DNA of 64,000 bases, from assembly GCF_000938305.1 (NCBI RefSeq), contig NZ_JYMT01000031.1:186001-250000 (forward strand), given 5' to 3'. The notes beneath the pieces are model-generated. The model worked only from the letters and a program-made list of their open reading frames with translations. It had not been told where the DNA came from and did no database searches. This stretch comes from Bradyrhizobium sp. LTSP885 (lineage in GTDB: Bacteria > Pseudomonadota > Alphaproteobacteria > Rhizobiales > Xanthobacteraceae). The position numbers and the translations under genes were made by a program. Positions 1 to 8,066 of this stretch are shown in pieces; position 1 is the first letter of the stretch; the number at the start of each line of letters is the position of its first letter.

Positions 1-573
1 GGCCGTGAGATAAGGATCGTAGGCGATCACCTTCATGTGCAGCAGCCCCTTGCAGAGCTCGGCAATACGACGCCCGACATTGCCGAGGCCGACGATGCCG
101 ACGGTCTTCTCGTTCAACTCGTTGCCGATCAGATCGTTGCGGTTGACGTTGGGCTCGCGCCTAAGCCTTCGGTCCGACTGGATGATCCGCTTCGACAGCG
201 TCAGCATCATGCCGAGCGCGTGCTCGGCGACCGAATTGGCGTTGCCGCCGGACTGGTTGACGACAAGCACGCCCGCCGCGGTGCAGGCATCGACATCGAC
301 GGGATCGAACCCCGCGCCGTTCGACGAGACGATCAAGAGGTTCGGCGCGCGCTTCAACAGCTCGGCATGGGCATGGAAGTGCGGCGCCAGTTCGTCGCGC
401 GCAGCACCAATCTGGTAGGCATGCGCATCGGCGAGAACCGGCGCAAAGGCCGCCTCCGGCGTATCATTCTCGAGACGGTCGAGCCGGACGTCCGGGCGTT
501 TCTTGAGGATGTCGACATAGATCTCGTGGGCGAGATATTTGACGTAGAACACGCGCTTGTTGTTGACGGTCAT
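1..573 (-). CDS. D-isomer-specific 2-hydroxyacid dehydrogenase, C-terminus cut by the window edge
   Basis: Reading leftward from the ATG at 573, 191 codons stay open to the edge, so the C-terminal part with the catalytic His is missing. The protein begins MTVNNKRVFYVKYLAHEIY. The Rossmann nucleotide-binding loop is visible near residue 162 (VGIVGLGNVGRRIAEL), preceded by NQSGGNANSVAEHALGMML, the usual pre-NAD segment of the D-2-hydroxyacid / phosphoglycerate dehydrogenase family. These enzymes interconvert 2-hydroxy and 2-keto acids with NAD(P). The gene lies 28 bases after the binding-protein gene at 602-1567 on the same strand, so the two are probably co-transcribed. The substrate cannot be read from sequence; a sulfolactate-, glycerate- or glyoxylate-type substrate would fit the neighbours. 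Confidence 0.85.
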   Translation of the reverse strand, partial: MTVNNKRVFYVKYLAHEIYVDILKKRPDVRLDRLENDTPEAAFAPVLADAHAYQIGAARDELAPHFHAHAELLKRAPNLLIVSSNGAGFDPVDVDACTAAGVLVVNQSGGNANSVAEHALGMMLTLSKRIIQSDRRLRREPNVNRNDLIGNELNEKTVGIVGLGNVGRRIAELCKGLLHMKVIAYDPYLTA

Positions 574-601
574 GTCTTCGGGCAACCTTCAGTTTGGGAT
601 G

Positions 602-1567
602 TCATTCCGCCTTCATGCCGGCGGCCTTGATGATCGACCCCCATTTGTCGTAGTCGGCGTGGATCTTGGCATCGAATTTTTCCGGCGTGCTGCCGATCGG
701 GATCGCGCCGAGCTTGCCGAGCCGTTCCTTGACAGACTCGGTATTCAACGCTGCGACGAAATCGCGCGAAATTTTGGTGACGAGATCAGCGGGCATGCCG
801 CCAGGCCCGAGCAGGCCCCACCACACTTCGGTGTCGTAGCCCGGCACGGTCTCGGACATGCTGGGAACATCGGGCAAAAAGGGCGCGCGCGAGGCCGTCG
901 TCACCGCAAGCGCACGGACGGTGCCGGCCTGCAACTGCCCGATCGATTCCGGACCGTTGTTGAACGACATCGGAATCTGTCCCCCGAGCAGATCGTTGAT
1001 CGCGGGCATGCCGCCCTTGTAGGGGATCGCGCTCAGATCGATCTTCGCCAAATTGTTCAGAAGTTCACCGGCCAGATGCGTCGAGGTGCCGTTGCCGGCA
1101 TGGGCATAGGTCAGGCTGCCGGGCTTCGCCTTGGCCGCGGCGATGACGTCGCCGACCGATTTGAACGGTGAATCGGCGCGCACCAGCAGCACGTTCGGCG
1201 ACGATGCCAGCAGCGAGATCGGTGAAAAATCCTTGAACGTGTCGTAGGGCAGCTTTGGATACAGGAACGGATTGGTGGCGTGGCCGCTGGCCACCATGAT
1301 CAACGTGTAACCATCCGGTGCCGAGGTCGCGATCGTCTGCGAGGCGATCACCCCGCCGGCGCCCGGCCGGTTCTCGACCACGATCGATTGCCCCCATGTC
1401 TTGGAGACCGCGTCGGCGAGTGTGCGGGTGAGCACGTCGACGCCGCCGCCCGGCGGATAGGGGACGAGGATGTGCACGGATTTCGCCGGGAAGGGCTGGG
1501 CGGATGCGAGGCCGGCGGCGATCATCGCCGCTACCGCAATGGCCGTCCGCCAGATCCACCCGGCCAT
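602..1567 (-). CDS. Bug/TctC-type tripartite tricarboxylate transporter substrate-binding protein
   Basis: 321 residues with a Sec signal peptide (about 1-23, cleavage after ASA). The mature part shows the Bug-family signature: FPAKSVHILVPYPPGGGVD near the N-terminus, VENRPGAGGVIAS around 62-74, and the conserved AHAGNGTSTHLAGELL and PYKGGMPAINDLLGGQI segments. These periplasmic proteins bind carboxylates for TTT transporters, but no TctA/TctB membrane gene is in the window, so it is an orphan or works with distant subunits. It is divergent from the decarboxylase pair at 1737-2890 and followed by the hydroxyacid dehydrogenase, which suggests uptake and breakdown of one organic acid. Confidence 0.93.
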   Translation of the reverse strand: MAGWIWRTAIAVAAMIAAGLASAQPFPAKSVHILVPYPPGGGVDVLTRTLADAVSKTWGQSIVVENRPGAGGVIASQTIATSAPDGYTLIMVASGHATNPFLYPKLPYDTFKDFSPISLLASSPNVLLVRADSPFKSVGDVIAAAKAKPGSLTYAHAGNGTSTHLAGELLNNLAKIDLSAIPYKGGMPAINDLLGGQIPMSFNNGPESIGQLQAGTVRALAVTTASRAPFLPDVPSMSETVPGYDTEVWWGLLGPGGMPADLVTKISRDFVAALNTESVKERLGKLGAIPIGSTPEKFDAKIHADYDKWGSIIKAAGMKAE

Positions 1568-1736
1568 GCACGCCTCCCACGCTTATTGTTACCGTCTGTA
1601 TCGCACGCCGGATCGGCACAGGTAATCGCCGAAATCCGCAGGTCGCATTGCGGCCGGGGCATGTTGACAATCCCGCCCACCGCGTCAAGTTTTGCCCGCA
1701 AGCGGCCGTCTGCGTCGCGCGATCAGGGAGAACAGG

Positions 1737-2285
1737 ATGGCGGCCGCCTCGCCCAAGGACACGACGTCCCCACCGACCTGGCACGGCATCGTGCAGCAGA
1801 CGCTGAAGCGCAACGAGATCCGGCTGGTGCCTTACGTGCCCGACCGGGTGCTGACCACGCTGATCAAGAACCTGCACGCCGATCCTTACTTCACCACGTT
1901 CCCGACCGCGCGCGAGGAGGAGGCCGTCGGGATCGTCTCCGGCGCCTGGATGGCCGGGATGCGCAGCACGGTGCTGATGCAGACATCGGGCTTCGCCACG
2001 CTCGCCAATGTACTGGCGTCGCTCGCAGTGCCCTACCAGATTCCGCTGATCATGTTCGTCTCCGAGCGCGGCACGCTTGGCGAGTTCAACTACGGCCAGG
2101 CGCTGGTCTGCCGCACCATGCGCCCCGTGCTGGACTCGCTGGCGATGGAGCACCACACCATCACACGGCTCGACGAGCTCGAATTCATCGCCGACCGCTC
2201 GATCAAGCAGGCCATCACCACCCAGGCGCCGGTGGCGCTGATCCTCTCGCCGCTGTTGACCGGCGGCAAAGTGTTCGACAAGTGA
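1737..2285 (+). CDS. Thiamine-diphosphate decarboxylase, alpha (PYR-domain) subunit, ComD-like
   Basis: 182 residues. The start is the ATG at 1737 because a purine-rich site (cagggag) sits about 7 bases upstream; the frame is open further left. The protein is only the PYR half of a ThDP enzyme: REEEAVGIVSGAWMAG contains the Glu that activates the cofactor, followed by the glycine-rich MQTSGFATLANVLASL. The cofactor-binding half is the next gene, eight bases downstream. A split two-subunit layout with these lengths is typical of sulfopyruvate decarboxylase (ComD/ComE) and related phosphonopyruvate decarboxylases. The actual 2-oxo acid substrate is not determined. Confidence 0.88.
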   Translation: MAAASPKDTTSPPTWHGIVQQTLKRNEIRLVPYVPDRVLTTLIKNLHADPYFTTFPTAREEEAVGIVSGAWMAGMRSTVLMQTSGFATLANVLASLAVPYQIPLIMFVSERGTLGEFNYGQALVCRTMRPVLDSLAMEHHTITRLDELEFIADRSIKQAITTQAPVALILSPLLTGGKVFDK

Positions 2286-2293
2286 GATCAGCC

Positions 2294-2890
2294 ATGACAC
2301 ACGCGCGCAACACCAAGGTGATGAACCGCTTCGATCTCACCCAGCGTCTCGTTGCAAAACTCAAGGACGAAGCCGTGGTCGGGGGCATCGGCAATACCAA
2401 TTTCGACCTCTGGGCGGCCGGCCATCGCCCGCAGAATTTCTACATGCTGGGCAGCATGGGCCTCGCATTTCCGATCGCGCTCGGCGTCGCGCTGGCGCAG
2501 CCGAACCGGCGCGTGTTTGCGCTGGAAGGCGACGGTTCGCTGCTGATGCAGCTCGGCTGCCTCTCCACCATCGCGACGCTGGCGCCGAAGAATCTCACCA
2601 TGGTGGTGATGGACAACGGCATCTACCAGATCACGGGCGCGCAGCCGACGCCGGCAGCGGGTCATACCGATATCGTCGCAATCGCGGTCGCAAGCGGCCT
2701 TGCCAACAGCTCTTGGGCTGCCGACGAAGACGATTTCGAACGGCTGATCGAGCAATCACTGTCGGCCTCAGGCCCGAGCCTGATCGGCGTGCGCATCGAC
2801 GACAAGCCCGGCACCGGCGCGACGCGGCGCGACCCCGTCCAGATCCGCGAGCGCTTCATGGCCGGCCTCGGCGTGCGCGAGCTGCTGTAG
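2294..2890 (+). CDS. Thiamine-diphosphate decarboxylase, beta (PP-domain) subunit, ComE-like
   Basis: 198 residues, starting at the ATG eight bases after the alpha-subunit stop. It carries the ThDP/Mg motif GDGSLLMQLG, with the expected Asn about 27 residues later (VVMDNGIYQITG), and NFYMLGSMGLAFPIALG just before it. It has no PYR domain and so needs the preceding gene product to be active. The pair resembles sulfopyruvate/phosphonopyruvate decarboxylase, which removes CO2 from a 2-oxo acid to give an aldehyde. With the divergent Bug protein and hydroxyacid dehydrogenase it could form a route of uptake, oxidation and decarboxylation of a hydroxyacid. Confidence 0.88.
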   Translation: MTHARNTKVMNRFDLTQRLVAKLKDEAVVGGIGNTNFDLWAAGHRPQNFYMLGSMGLAFPIALGVALAQPNRRVFALEGDGSLLMQLGCLSTIATLAPKNLTMVVMDNGIYQITGAQPTPAAGHTDIVAIAVASGLANSSWAADEDDFERLIEQSLSASGPSLIGVRIDDKPGTGATRRDPVQIRERFMAGLGVRELL

Positions 2891-2900
2891 GCCCCGTCTC

Positions 2901-2982
2901 GTCATTGCGAGCGAAGCGAAGCAATCCATAGCGCCACACGCGGAGATATGGATTGCTTCGTCGCTTCGCTCCTCGCAATGAC
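2901..2982. repeat. Palindromic intergenic repeat (REP-like)
   Basis: The left arm 2901-2930 begins gtcattgcgagcgaagcga and the right arm 2947-2982 is its reverse complement with a few inserted bases, ending ctcgcaatgac. The element could fold into one long hairpin between the convergent beta-subunit and glxR genes, where it may also act as a bidirectional transcription stop. Elements with this core (attgcgag...gcaatcca) are known as abundant dispersed repeats in Bradyrhizobium genomes. Confidence 0.8.
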
Positions 2983-3006
2983 GTGGAAAAGACTCTTGCC
3001 CGTCGA

Positions 3007-3894
3007 TCAGCCCGCTGCAATCTCGTGATCGGCCATCATCTCGAGCGCGCGTACCAGCGCCGAATGATCCCAGGCCTCGCCGCCATGCGCGGTGCAGGAC
3101 GAGAACAATTGCTGCGCCAGCGCCGTGCCCGGCAGCGAAATGCCGAGCGCACGCGCGCCTTCGAGCGCCAAATTGAGATCCTTCTGATGCAACCCGATGC
3201 GAAAGCCGGGATTGAAATTGCGCGTCACCATGCGCTCGCCATGCACTTCGAGAATGCGCGACGCGGCAAAGCCGCCCATTAGCGCCTGGCGCACCAGCGC
3301 CGGGTCGGCACCTGCTTTCGATGCGAACAACAGGGATTCGCCGACCGCCTCGATGGTCAGCGCCACGATGATCTGGTTGGCGACCTTGGTGGTCTGGCCG
3401 TCGCCATTGCCGCCGACATGGGTGACGTTCTTGCCCATCCGCTCGAACACCGGCTTCATGGTGTTGAAGGCGCGCGCGGGACCACCGACCATGATGGTCA
3501 GGCTCGCCGCTTTGGCGCCGACCTCGCCGCCCGACACCGGCGCATCGAGATAATCGGCGCCGAGCGCTTCGATCTTCTTCGCGAAGACCTTGGTCGCCAG
3601 CGGCGAGATCGAACTCATGTCGACGACGATCTTGCCTTTCGACAGCCCTTCCGCGACGCCATCCTTGCCGAACAGCACGGCTTCGACATGCGGCGTATCC
3701 GGCACCATGATGATGACGGCGTCAGCCTCCTGCGCCACCTCGCGGCCCGATTTGCACGTCACGCCGCCGCCGGCGACGAATTCGGGAGCAACCGGATTGA
3801 TGTCATGCAGGAACAGCCGATGGCCGACGGCCTGAAGATGCGCCGCCATGGGACGGCCCATGGTGCCGAGGCCGATGAAACCGATATCGATCAT
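3007..3894 (-). CDS. glxR: 2-hydroxy-3-oxopropionate (tartronate semialdehyde) reductase
   Basis: 295 residues from the ATG at 3894, chosen because AAGGAC lies eight bases upstream; a GTG at 3918 would overlap the hyi stop. It starts MIDIGFIGLGTMGRPMAAHL, the dinucleotide fold of beta-hydroxyacid dehydrogenases. It also has DAPVSGGEVGAKAASLTIMVGG (substrate loop, about 120-141) and GNGDGQTTKVANQII with the catalytic Lys. It reduces tartronate semialdehyde to D-glycerate. It is the last gene of gcl-hyi-glxR, the classical glyoxylate assimilation operon, which fixes the function better than sequence alone. 3-hydroxyisobutyrate dehydrogenase is the main alternative family member. Confidence 0.93.
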   Translation of the reverse strand: MIDIGFIGLGTMGRPMAAHLQAVGHRLFLHDINPVAPEFVAGGGVTCKSGREVAQEADAVIIMVPDTPHVEAVLFGKDGVAEGLSKGKIVVDMSSISPLATKVFAKKIEALGADYLDAPVSGGEVGAKAASLTIMVGGPARAFNTMKPVFERMGKNVTHVGGNGDGQTTKVANQIIVALTIEAVGESLLFASKAGADPALVRQALMGGFAASRILEVHGERMVTRNFNPGFRIGLHQKDLNLALEGARALGISLPGTALAQQLFSSCTAHGGEAWDHSALVRALEMMADHEIAAG

Positions 3895-3914
3895 TGATGA
3901 CTGTCCTTGGTTGA

Positions 3915-4700
3915 TCACGTCTCGAACGTCTGCGCGGCATGCCAGCCGAGGCCTTCGACCGTCGAGGTGCGCGGCTTGTATTCGCAGCCGATCCAGCCCC
4001 GATAGCCGATGGCGTCGAGATGGCGGAACAGGAAGGGATAGTTGATCTCGCCGGTGCCGGGCTCGTTGCGGCCGGGATTGTCGGCGAGCTGTACATGCGC
4101 GATCTGCGGCAGATGCCGCTGCAGGCGGCGCGCGATGTCGCCCTCCATCACCTGCATGTGGTAGATGTCGTACTGCACGAACAGATTGCTCGAGCGCACG
4201 TCGGCGATGATCTGCACCGCCTGCTCGGTCCGGTTGAGAAAGAAGCCGGGGATGTCGATGGTGTTGATCGGCTCGATCAGCAACCTGATCCGCTCGCGCG
4301 CCAGGGCATCGGCGGCGAAGCGGAGATTGTCGAGCAACACCTCGTTCAGCTCGAAGATGTCGGCGTCGCGAGGGGCAACACCGACGAGGCAGTTGAGCTG
4401 CCGGCAGTCCAGCGCCTTGGCGTAATCGATCGCGCGGGCAACGCCGTCGCGGAACTCGTCGACGCGGTCGGGCAGGATCGCGATGCCGCGCTCACCGGCC
4501 GCCCAGTTGCCGGCCGGCAGATTGTGCAGCACCTGGGTCAGGCCGTGCTCGTCGAGTTGCTCCCGCAGCTCGGCCTTTTCGAAATCGTACGGGAACAGAT
4601 ATTCGACGCCGCCGAAGCCGGCGGCCTTGGCCGCGGCGAAGCGATCGACGAACGGCATCTCGCCGAATAGCATGGTGAGATTGGCGGCAAATTTCGGCAT
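3915..4700 (-). CDS. hyi: Hydroxypyruvate isomerase
   Basis: 261 residues, the usual length of Hyi. It begins MPKFAANLTMLFGEMPFVDRF and continues with AAAKAAGFGGVEYLFPY, both characteristic. Metal ligands of the xylose-isomerase-like TIM barrel are visible in LLIEPINTIDIPGFFL, FVQYDIYHMQVMEGD, HVQLADNPGRNEPGTGEI and GWIGCEYKP. It interconverts hydroxypyruvate and tartronate semialdehyde. It lies between gcl (13 bases upstream) and glxR, so translation and transcription are probably coupled. Confidence 0.95.
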   Translation of the reverse strand: MPKFAANLTMLFGEMPFVDRFAAAKAAGFGGVEYLFPYDFEKAELREQLDEHGLTQVLHNLPAGNWAAGERGIAILPDRVDEFRDGVARAIDYAKALDCRQLNCLVGVAPRDADIFELNEVLLDNLRFAADALARERIRLLIEPINTIDIPGFFLNRTEQAVQIIADVRSSNLFVQYDIYHMQVMEGDIARRLQRHLPQIAHVQLADNPGRNEPGTGEINYPFLFRHLDAIGYRGWIGCEYKPRTSTVEGLGWHAAQTFET

Positions 4701-4713
4701 CGTGCCCTCCCCA

Positions 4714-6504
4714 TCAAGCCGGCTGCAGCACGCCGGGCTGGCGCGCCGCCGGCGTGTCGTCGAGCGGCAGGTCGAGCACGTCCTCGAACTCGACGATGTT
4801 GTCGATCTCGGTGCCCATCGCGATGTTGGTGACGCGCTCGAGGATGAACTCGACCACGACAGGCACCTGGAATTCCACCATCAGTTCGCGCGCGGTCTGG
4901 AACGCCGCGGCGGCGTGATTGGGATCGGTGACGCGGATCGCCTTGCAGCCGAGCCCTTCGGCGACCGCGACGTGGTCGACGCCATAGACGCCGAGCTCGG
5001 GCGCGTTGATATTTTCGAAAGACAGTTGGACGTGATAGTCCATGTCGAAGCCGCGCTGCGCCTGGCGGATCAGCCCGAGATAGGAATTGTTCACGACGAC
5101 GTGGATGTAGGGCAGCTTGAACTGCGCACCGACCGCGAGTTCCTCGATCAAGAACTGAAAATCGAAATCGCCCGACAGCGCCACGATCTCGCGTGCGGGA
5201 TCCGCCACGCGCACCCCGAGCGCCGCCGGCAAGGTCCAGCCGAGCGGCCCGGCCTGCCCGGCATTGATCCAGTTGCGCGGCCCGTAGACGCCGAGGAATT
5301 GCGCACCGGCGATCTGCGACAGGCCAATCACGCTGACATAGGTGGTGTCGCGGCCGAAGGCGCGGTTCATCTCCTGATAGACCCGTTGCGGCTTGATCGG
5401 CATGTCGTCGAAATGGCTCTTGCGCAGCATGGTGCGCTTGCGGTCCTGGCACGCCGCCGGCCACGCCTGCCTCTCCTTCAGCCTGCCGTCCCTGCGCCAT
5501 TCCCTCGCAATACTCACGAACAGCTCGAGCGCAGCCTTGGCATCCGAGATGATGCCGAGATCGGGATTGAACACACGGCCGATCTGCGTCGGCTCGATGT
5601 CGACATGGATGAATTTCCGCCCCTTGGTGTAGGTCTCGATCGAGCCGGTGTGACGGTTGGCCCAGCGGTTGCCGATGCCGAGCACGACATCGGATTGCAG
5701 CATATTGGCATTGCCGTAGCGGTGGCTGGTCTGCAAGCCGACCATGCCGGCCATCAGCACGTGATCGTCGGGGATCGCGCCCCACCCCATCAGCGTCGGC
5801 ACGACGGGAACGTTGACGGTCTCGGCGAAGGTCACCAGCAACTCGGAGGCATCGGCGTTGATGACGCCACCGCCGGCGACAATCAGCGGCCGCTCGGCGG
5901 CATTGAGCATCTCCAGCGCCTGCTCGATCTGGGCGCGGGTGGCCGACGGCTTGTAGACCGAGAGCGGCGCATACGTCGTGTCGTCGAACTCGATCTCGGC
6001 CAGTTGCACATCGAGCGGCAGGTCGATCAGCACCGGCCCGGGACGTCCCGAGCGCATGACGTGGAACGCCTGGCTGAACACCCGCGGCACCAGGCCGGGC
6101 TCGCGCACGGTCACCGCCCACTTTGTGACCGGCTTGGCGATCGACTCGATATCGATGGCCTGAAAGTCCTCCTTGTAGAGCCGCGCGCGGGGCGCCTGGC
6201 CGGTGATGCAGAGGATCGGAATCGAATCCGCGATCGCCGAATAGAGCCCGGTGATCATGTCGGTGCCGGCCGGGCCCGAGGTGCCGATGCAGACGCCGAT
6301 ATTGCCTGCCTTTGCGCGGGTGTAGCCTTCGGCCATGTGCGAGGCGCCCTCGACATGGCGCGCCAGGATGTGCCGGATTGATCCGCGCAGCTTCAGCGCC
6401 GAGTAAAGCGGATTGATCGCAGCCCCCGGCACGCCGAAGGCGCAACTGACCCCTTCCTTCTCCAGGATCCGCACCGCCGCATCGATCGCCCGCATCTTCG
6501 CCAT
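4714..6504 (-). CDS. gcl: Glyoxylate carboligase (tartronate-semialdehyde synthase)
   Basis: 596 residues, full length for Gcl. It joins two glyoxylate molecules to tartronate semialdehyde and CO2 using ThDP. The diagnostic feature is Val51 in ARHVEGASHMAEG, where nearly all other ThDP enzymes have the catalytic Glu; the Val is the hallmark of glyoxylate carboligase. The ThDP motif is LSGDFDFQFLIEELAVGAQ with VVNNSYLGLIRQAQ. It is the first gene of gcl-hyi-glxR. The neighbouring oxalate genes make it likely that the operon serves carbon recovery from C2 acids. Confidence 0.97.
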   Translation of the reverse strand: MAKMRAIDAAVRILEKEGVSCAFGVPGAAINPLYSALKLRGSIRHILARHVEGASHMAEGYTRAKAGNIGVCIGTSGPAGTDMITGLYSAIADSIPILCITGQAPRARLYKEDFQAIDIESIAKPVTKWAVTVREPGLVPRVFSQAFHVMRSGRPGPVLIDLPLDVQLAEIEFDDTTYAPLSVYKPSATRAQIEQALEMLNAAERPLIVAGGGVINADASELLVTFAETVNVPVVPTLMGWGAIPDDHVLMAGMVGLQTSHRYGNANMLQSDVVLGIGNRWANRHTGSIETYTKGRKFIHVDIEPTQIGRVFNPDLGIISDAKAALELFVSIAREWRRDGRLKERQAWPAACQDRKRTMLRKSHFDDMPIKPQRVYQEMNRAFGRDTTYVSVIGLSQIAGAQFLGVYGPRNWINAGQAGPLGWTLPAALGVRVADPAREIVALSGDFDFQFLIEELAVGAQFKLPYIHVVVNNSYLGLIRQAQRGFDMDYHVQLSFENINAPELGVYGVDHVAVAEGLGCKAIRVTDPNHAAAAFQTARELMVEFQVPVVVEFILERVTNIAMGTEIDNIVEFEDVLDLPLDDTPAARQPGVLQPA

Positions 6505-6815
6505 ATCGCGCCTCGCTCACTAGTGTTGGCACAGACTGCGATTGTCGCGAGAGACGCGCGCGATCTCAACACCGGCGGTTTTGTTTCCCGCTGGGTGGGA
6601 GGCGGCTGGGAAACGCACGCGAAATCAGCAAGTTGGTTCTGCTTCCCGGTGGAAAGTATGACAACAATATTGGTGGTCACAGCACCGATCAGCCGATACA
6701 AATCGTTTGCTGGACAGCAACAAATGCTAACGTTGCAGCGGTGCAATCCAAAGATTTTGCGAATGCTTTTATTTGAACGATCCCGGGCATTTCGAGCCTC
6801 ACCTGAAAGCCAGCC
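6505..6815. promoter_or_regulatory. Divergent intergenic region before gcl and the M50 gene, with a small palindrome
   Basis: This 311-base gap separates the divergent gcl and 6816 genes and is clearly more AT-rich than its surroundings at 6640-6780. It contains TTGCTG-GA-CAGCAA at 6707-6720, a perfect two-arm palindrome that could be a regulator site. No copy of the oxalate operator (TGGYAT-N5-ATRCCA) is present, so gcl seems to be controlled separately, possibly by the IclR protein at 10663-11523. Promoter hexamers cannot be assigned with confidence. Confidence 0.4.
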
Positions 6816-8045
6816 GTGCTCGGACTGCTGACGTTACCCATCGAACTCTTGCGCATCGCGTTCTATGCCCTGCAAGGGCTCGTCGACGCCGTGAGAGGAC
6901 GCAACCGGTTGCGCTTCGAGTTCACGGTCCTGATCAACGCGGCGCGCGAGGCTGTGTGGCGCTTCAGCACGGCCGATTACGTGGTGTTCGATGGACCGCC
7001 GGTCATGGAGGTATCGCGCGCACCGGTGCCCGATAGCAACGGCCTTTGGCTGACACGTCTAAGTGTGAACGGCCAGTCCCGGGCGCAGAGTGTGGCACTT
7101 GAACTCGAACGCAACGAGGACAAGGGGATCATTCGCGCCCGCACGGTGGCGCACGCCCTGTCCGTGCCCCCGGAGGACGGCCGCGATATCGAATCGACGC
7201 TCATGGTCGCGGCGACGCCCACGGGAACGGTGCTCACCATGTCCCACGAGTTGACCGTGCGCTCCTTACGCGACCGCATCATCTATCCGATCGGCGTGCG
7301 CCGGATGGCCAACCTGATCAAGCAGCAGTGTGAAAAGGAAGCAGGTACCTACAATCGCCTTGCCGCCATTGGCAACAATGGGCTGCTGCTATCAGCCGTG
7401 GCCTTCCTGAGCTTCTGCTATCTGCTGGGCTGGAAGCTGGGACTGCTTCTGGCAGTGGTCATCGTCCTGCATGAGGCCGGACACGCCGCGGCGATGCTCA
7501 TGATGGGCGTCGGGGTACGCGGCATCTATCTCATTCCCTTCTTCGGTGGCGTGGCTGTTCCCAAGACCGCCTATCGGACCGAAGGCCGGCTCGGCTTCAT
7601 TGCGGTGATGGGTCCCTGCCTGAGCCTCATTCCGACGCTCGGCCTGCTCGCGATCTACCAGGCGACCGGCCAAATCCATGCAGCACAGGCCGCGGAGATG
7701 TTTGCCGTCATCAATGCCGCCAACCTGCTGCCGATCTATCCGCTCGATGGCGGGTTGATTCTCAACGCTCTCATCGGCTCGGTGAACCGCAGGTCCGCGC
7801 TCATCGCAGGCTGGATCGGGATTTTGGCTGGCCTCAGCCTGGCCATCTACGCGCAATCATTCCTGATCGGGGCTCCCTTTTTGCTGTTCGCGCTGCAGCG
7901 CTACCTCAGCGGCGGCCGAACCCTCGATCTCGAACGGCTGACGCTGAGAGGCAGGCTCGCCTTGGCGCTCGCGTCGATCGCAACCTTCGTCCTCTACATT
8001 TTCGTCCTGAAGGTAACTTGGATCGTTCCCGCCGTCCGCGTCTGA
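6816..8045 (+). CDS. Site-2-type M50 membrane metalloprotease with N-terminal SRPBCC/START-like domain
   Basis: 409 residues from a GTG start. Residues about 30-170 read as a START-like (SRPBCC) fold: FEFTVLINAAREAVWRF, then VMEVSRAP, and finally MSHELTVRSLRDRIIYPIGVR with a long C-terminal helix. Residues 185-405 are membrane-embedded. They carry the zinc motif HEAGH at 219-223 and NLLPIYPLDGG around 303-313, with Asp311 as third ligand, the exact signature of site-2 intramembrane proteases. A soluble ligand-binding or sensor domain joined to a site-2 protease is unusual. The substrate is unknown. There is no clear Shine-Dalgarno and the exact start is uncertain. Confidence 0.85.
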   Translation: MLGLLTLPIELLRIAFYALQGLVDAVRGRNRLRFEFTVLINAAREAVWRFSTADYVVFDGPPVMEVSRAPVPDSNGLWLTRLSVNGQSRAQSVALELERNEDKGIIRARTVAHALSVPPEDGRDIESTLMVAATPTGTVLTMSHELTVRSLRDRIIYPIGVRRMANLIKQQCEKEAGTYNRLAAIGNNGLLLSAVAFLSFCYLLGWKLGLLLAVVIVLHEAGHAAAMLMMGVGVRGIYLIPFFGGVAVPKTAYRTEGRLGFIAVMGPCLSLIPTLGLLAIYQATGQIHAAQAAEMFAVINAANLLPIYPLDGGLILNALIGSVNRRSALIAGWIGILAGLSLAIYAQSFLIGAPFLLFALQRYLSGGRTLDLERLTLRGRLALALASIATFVLYIFVLKVTWIVPAVRV

Positions 8046-8066
8046 CGCCGTGGAGCGAGAGCGGTA

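Noticed and set aside
2901..2982. CRISPR repeat or tRNA-like fold
   Set aside because: It is a single imperfect inverted repeat, without a direct-repeat array or cloverleaf.
4483..6381. Large plus-strand frame opposite gcl
   Set aside because: Antisense shadow of a high-GC gene; the translation is repetitive in Asp, His, Arg and Val with no domain.
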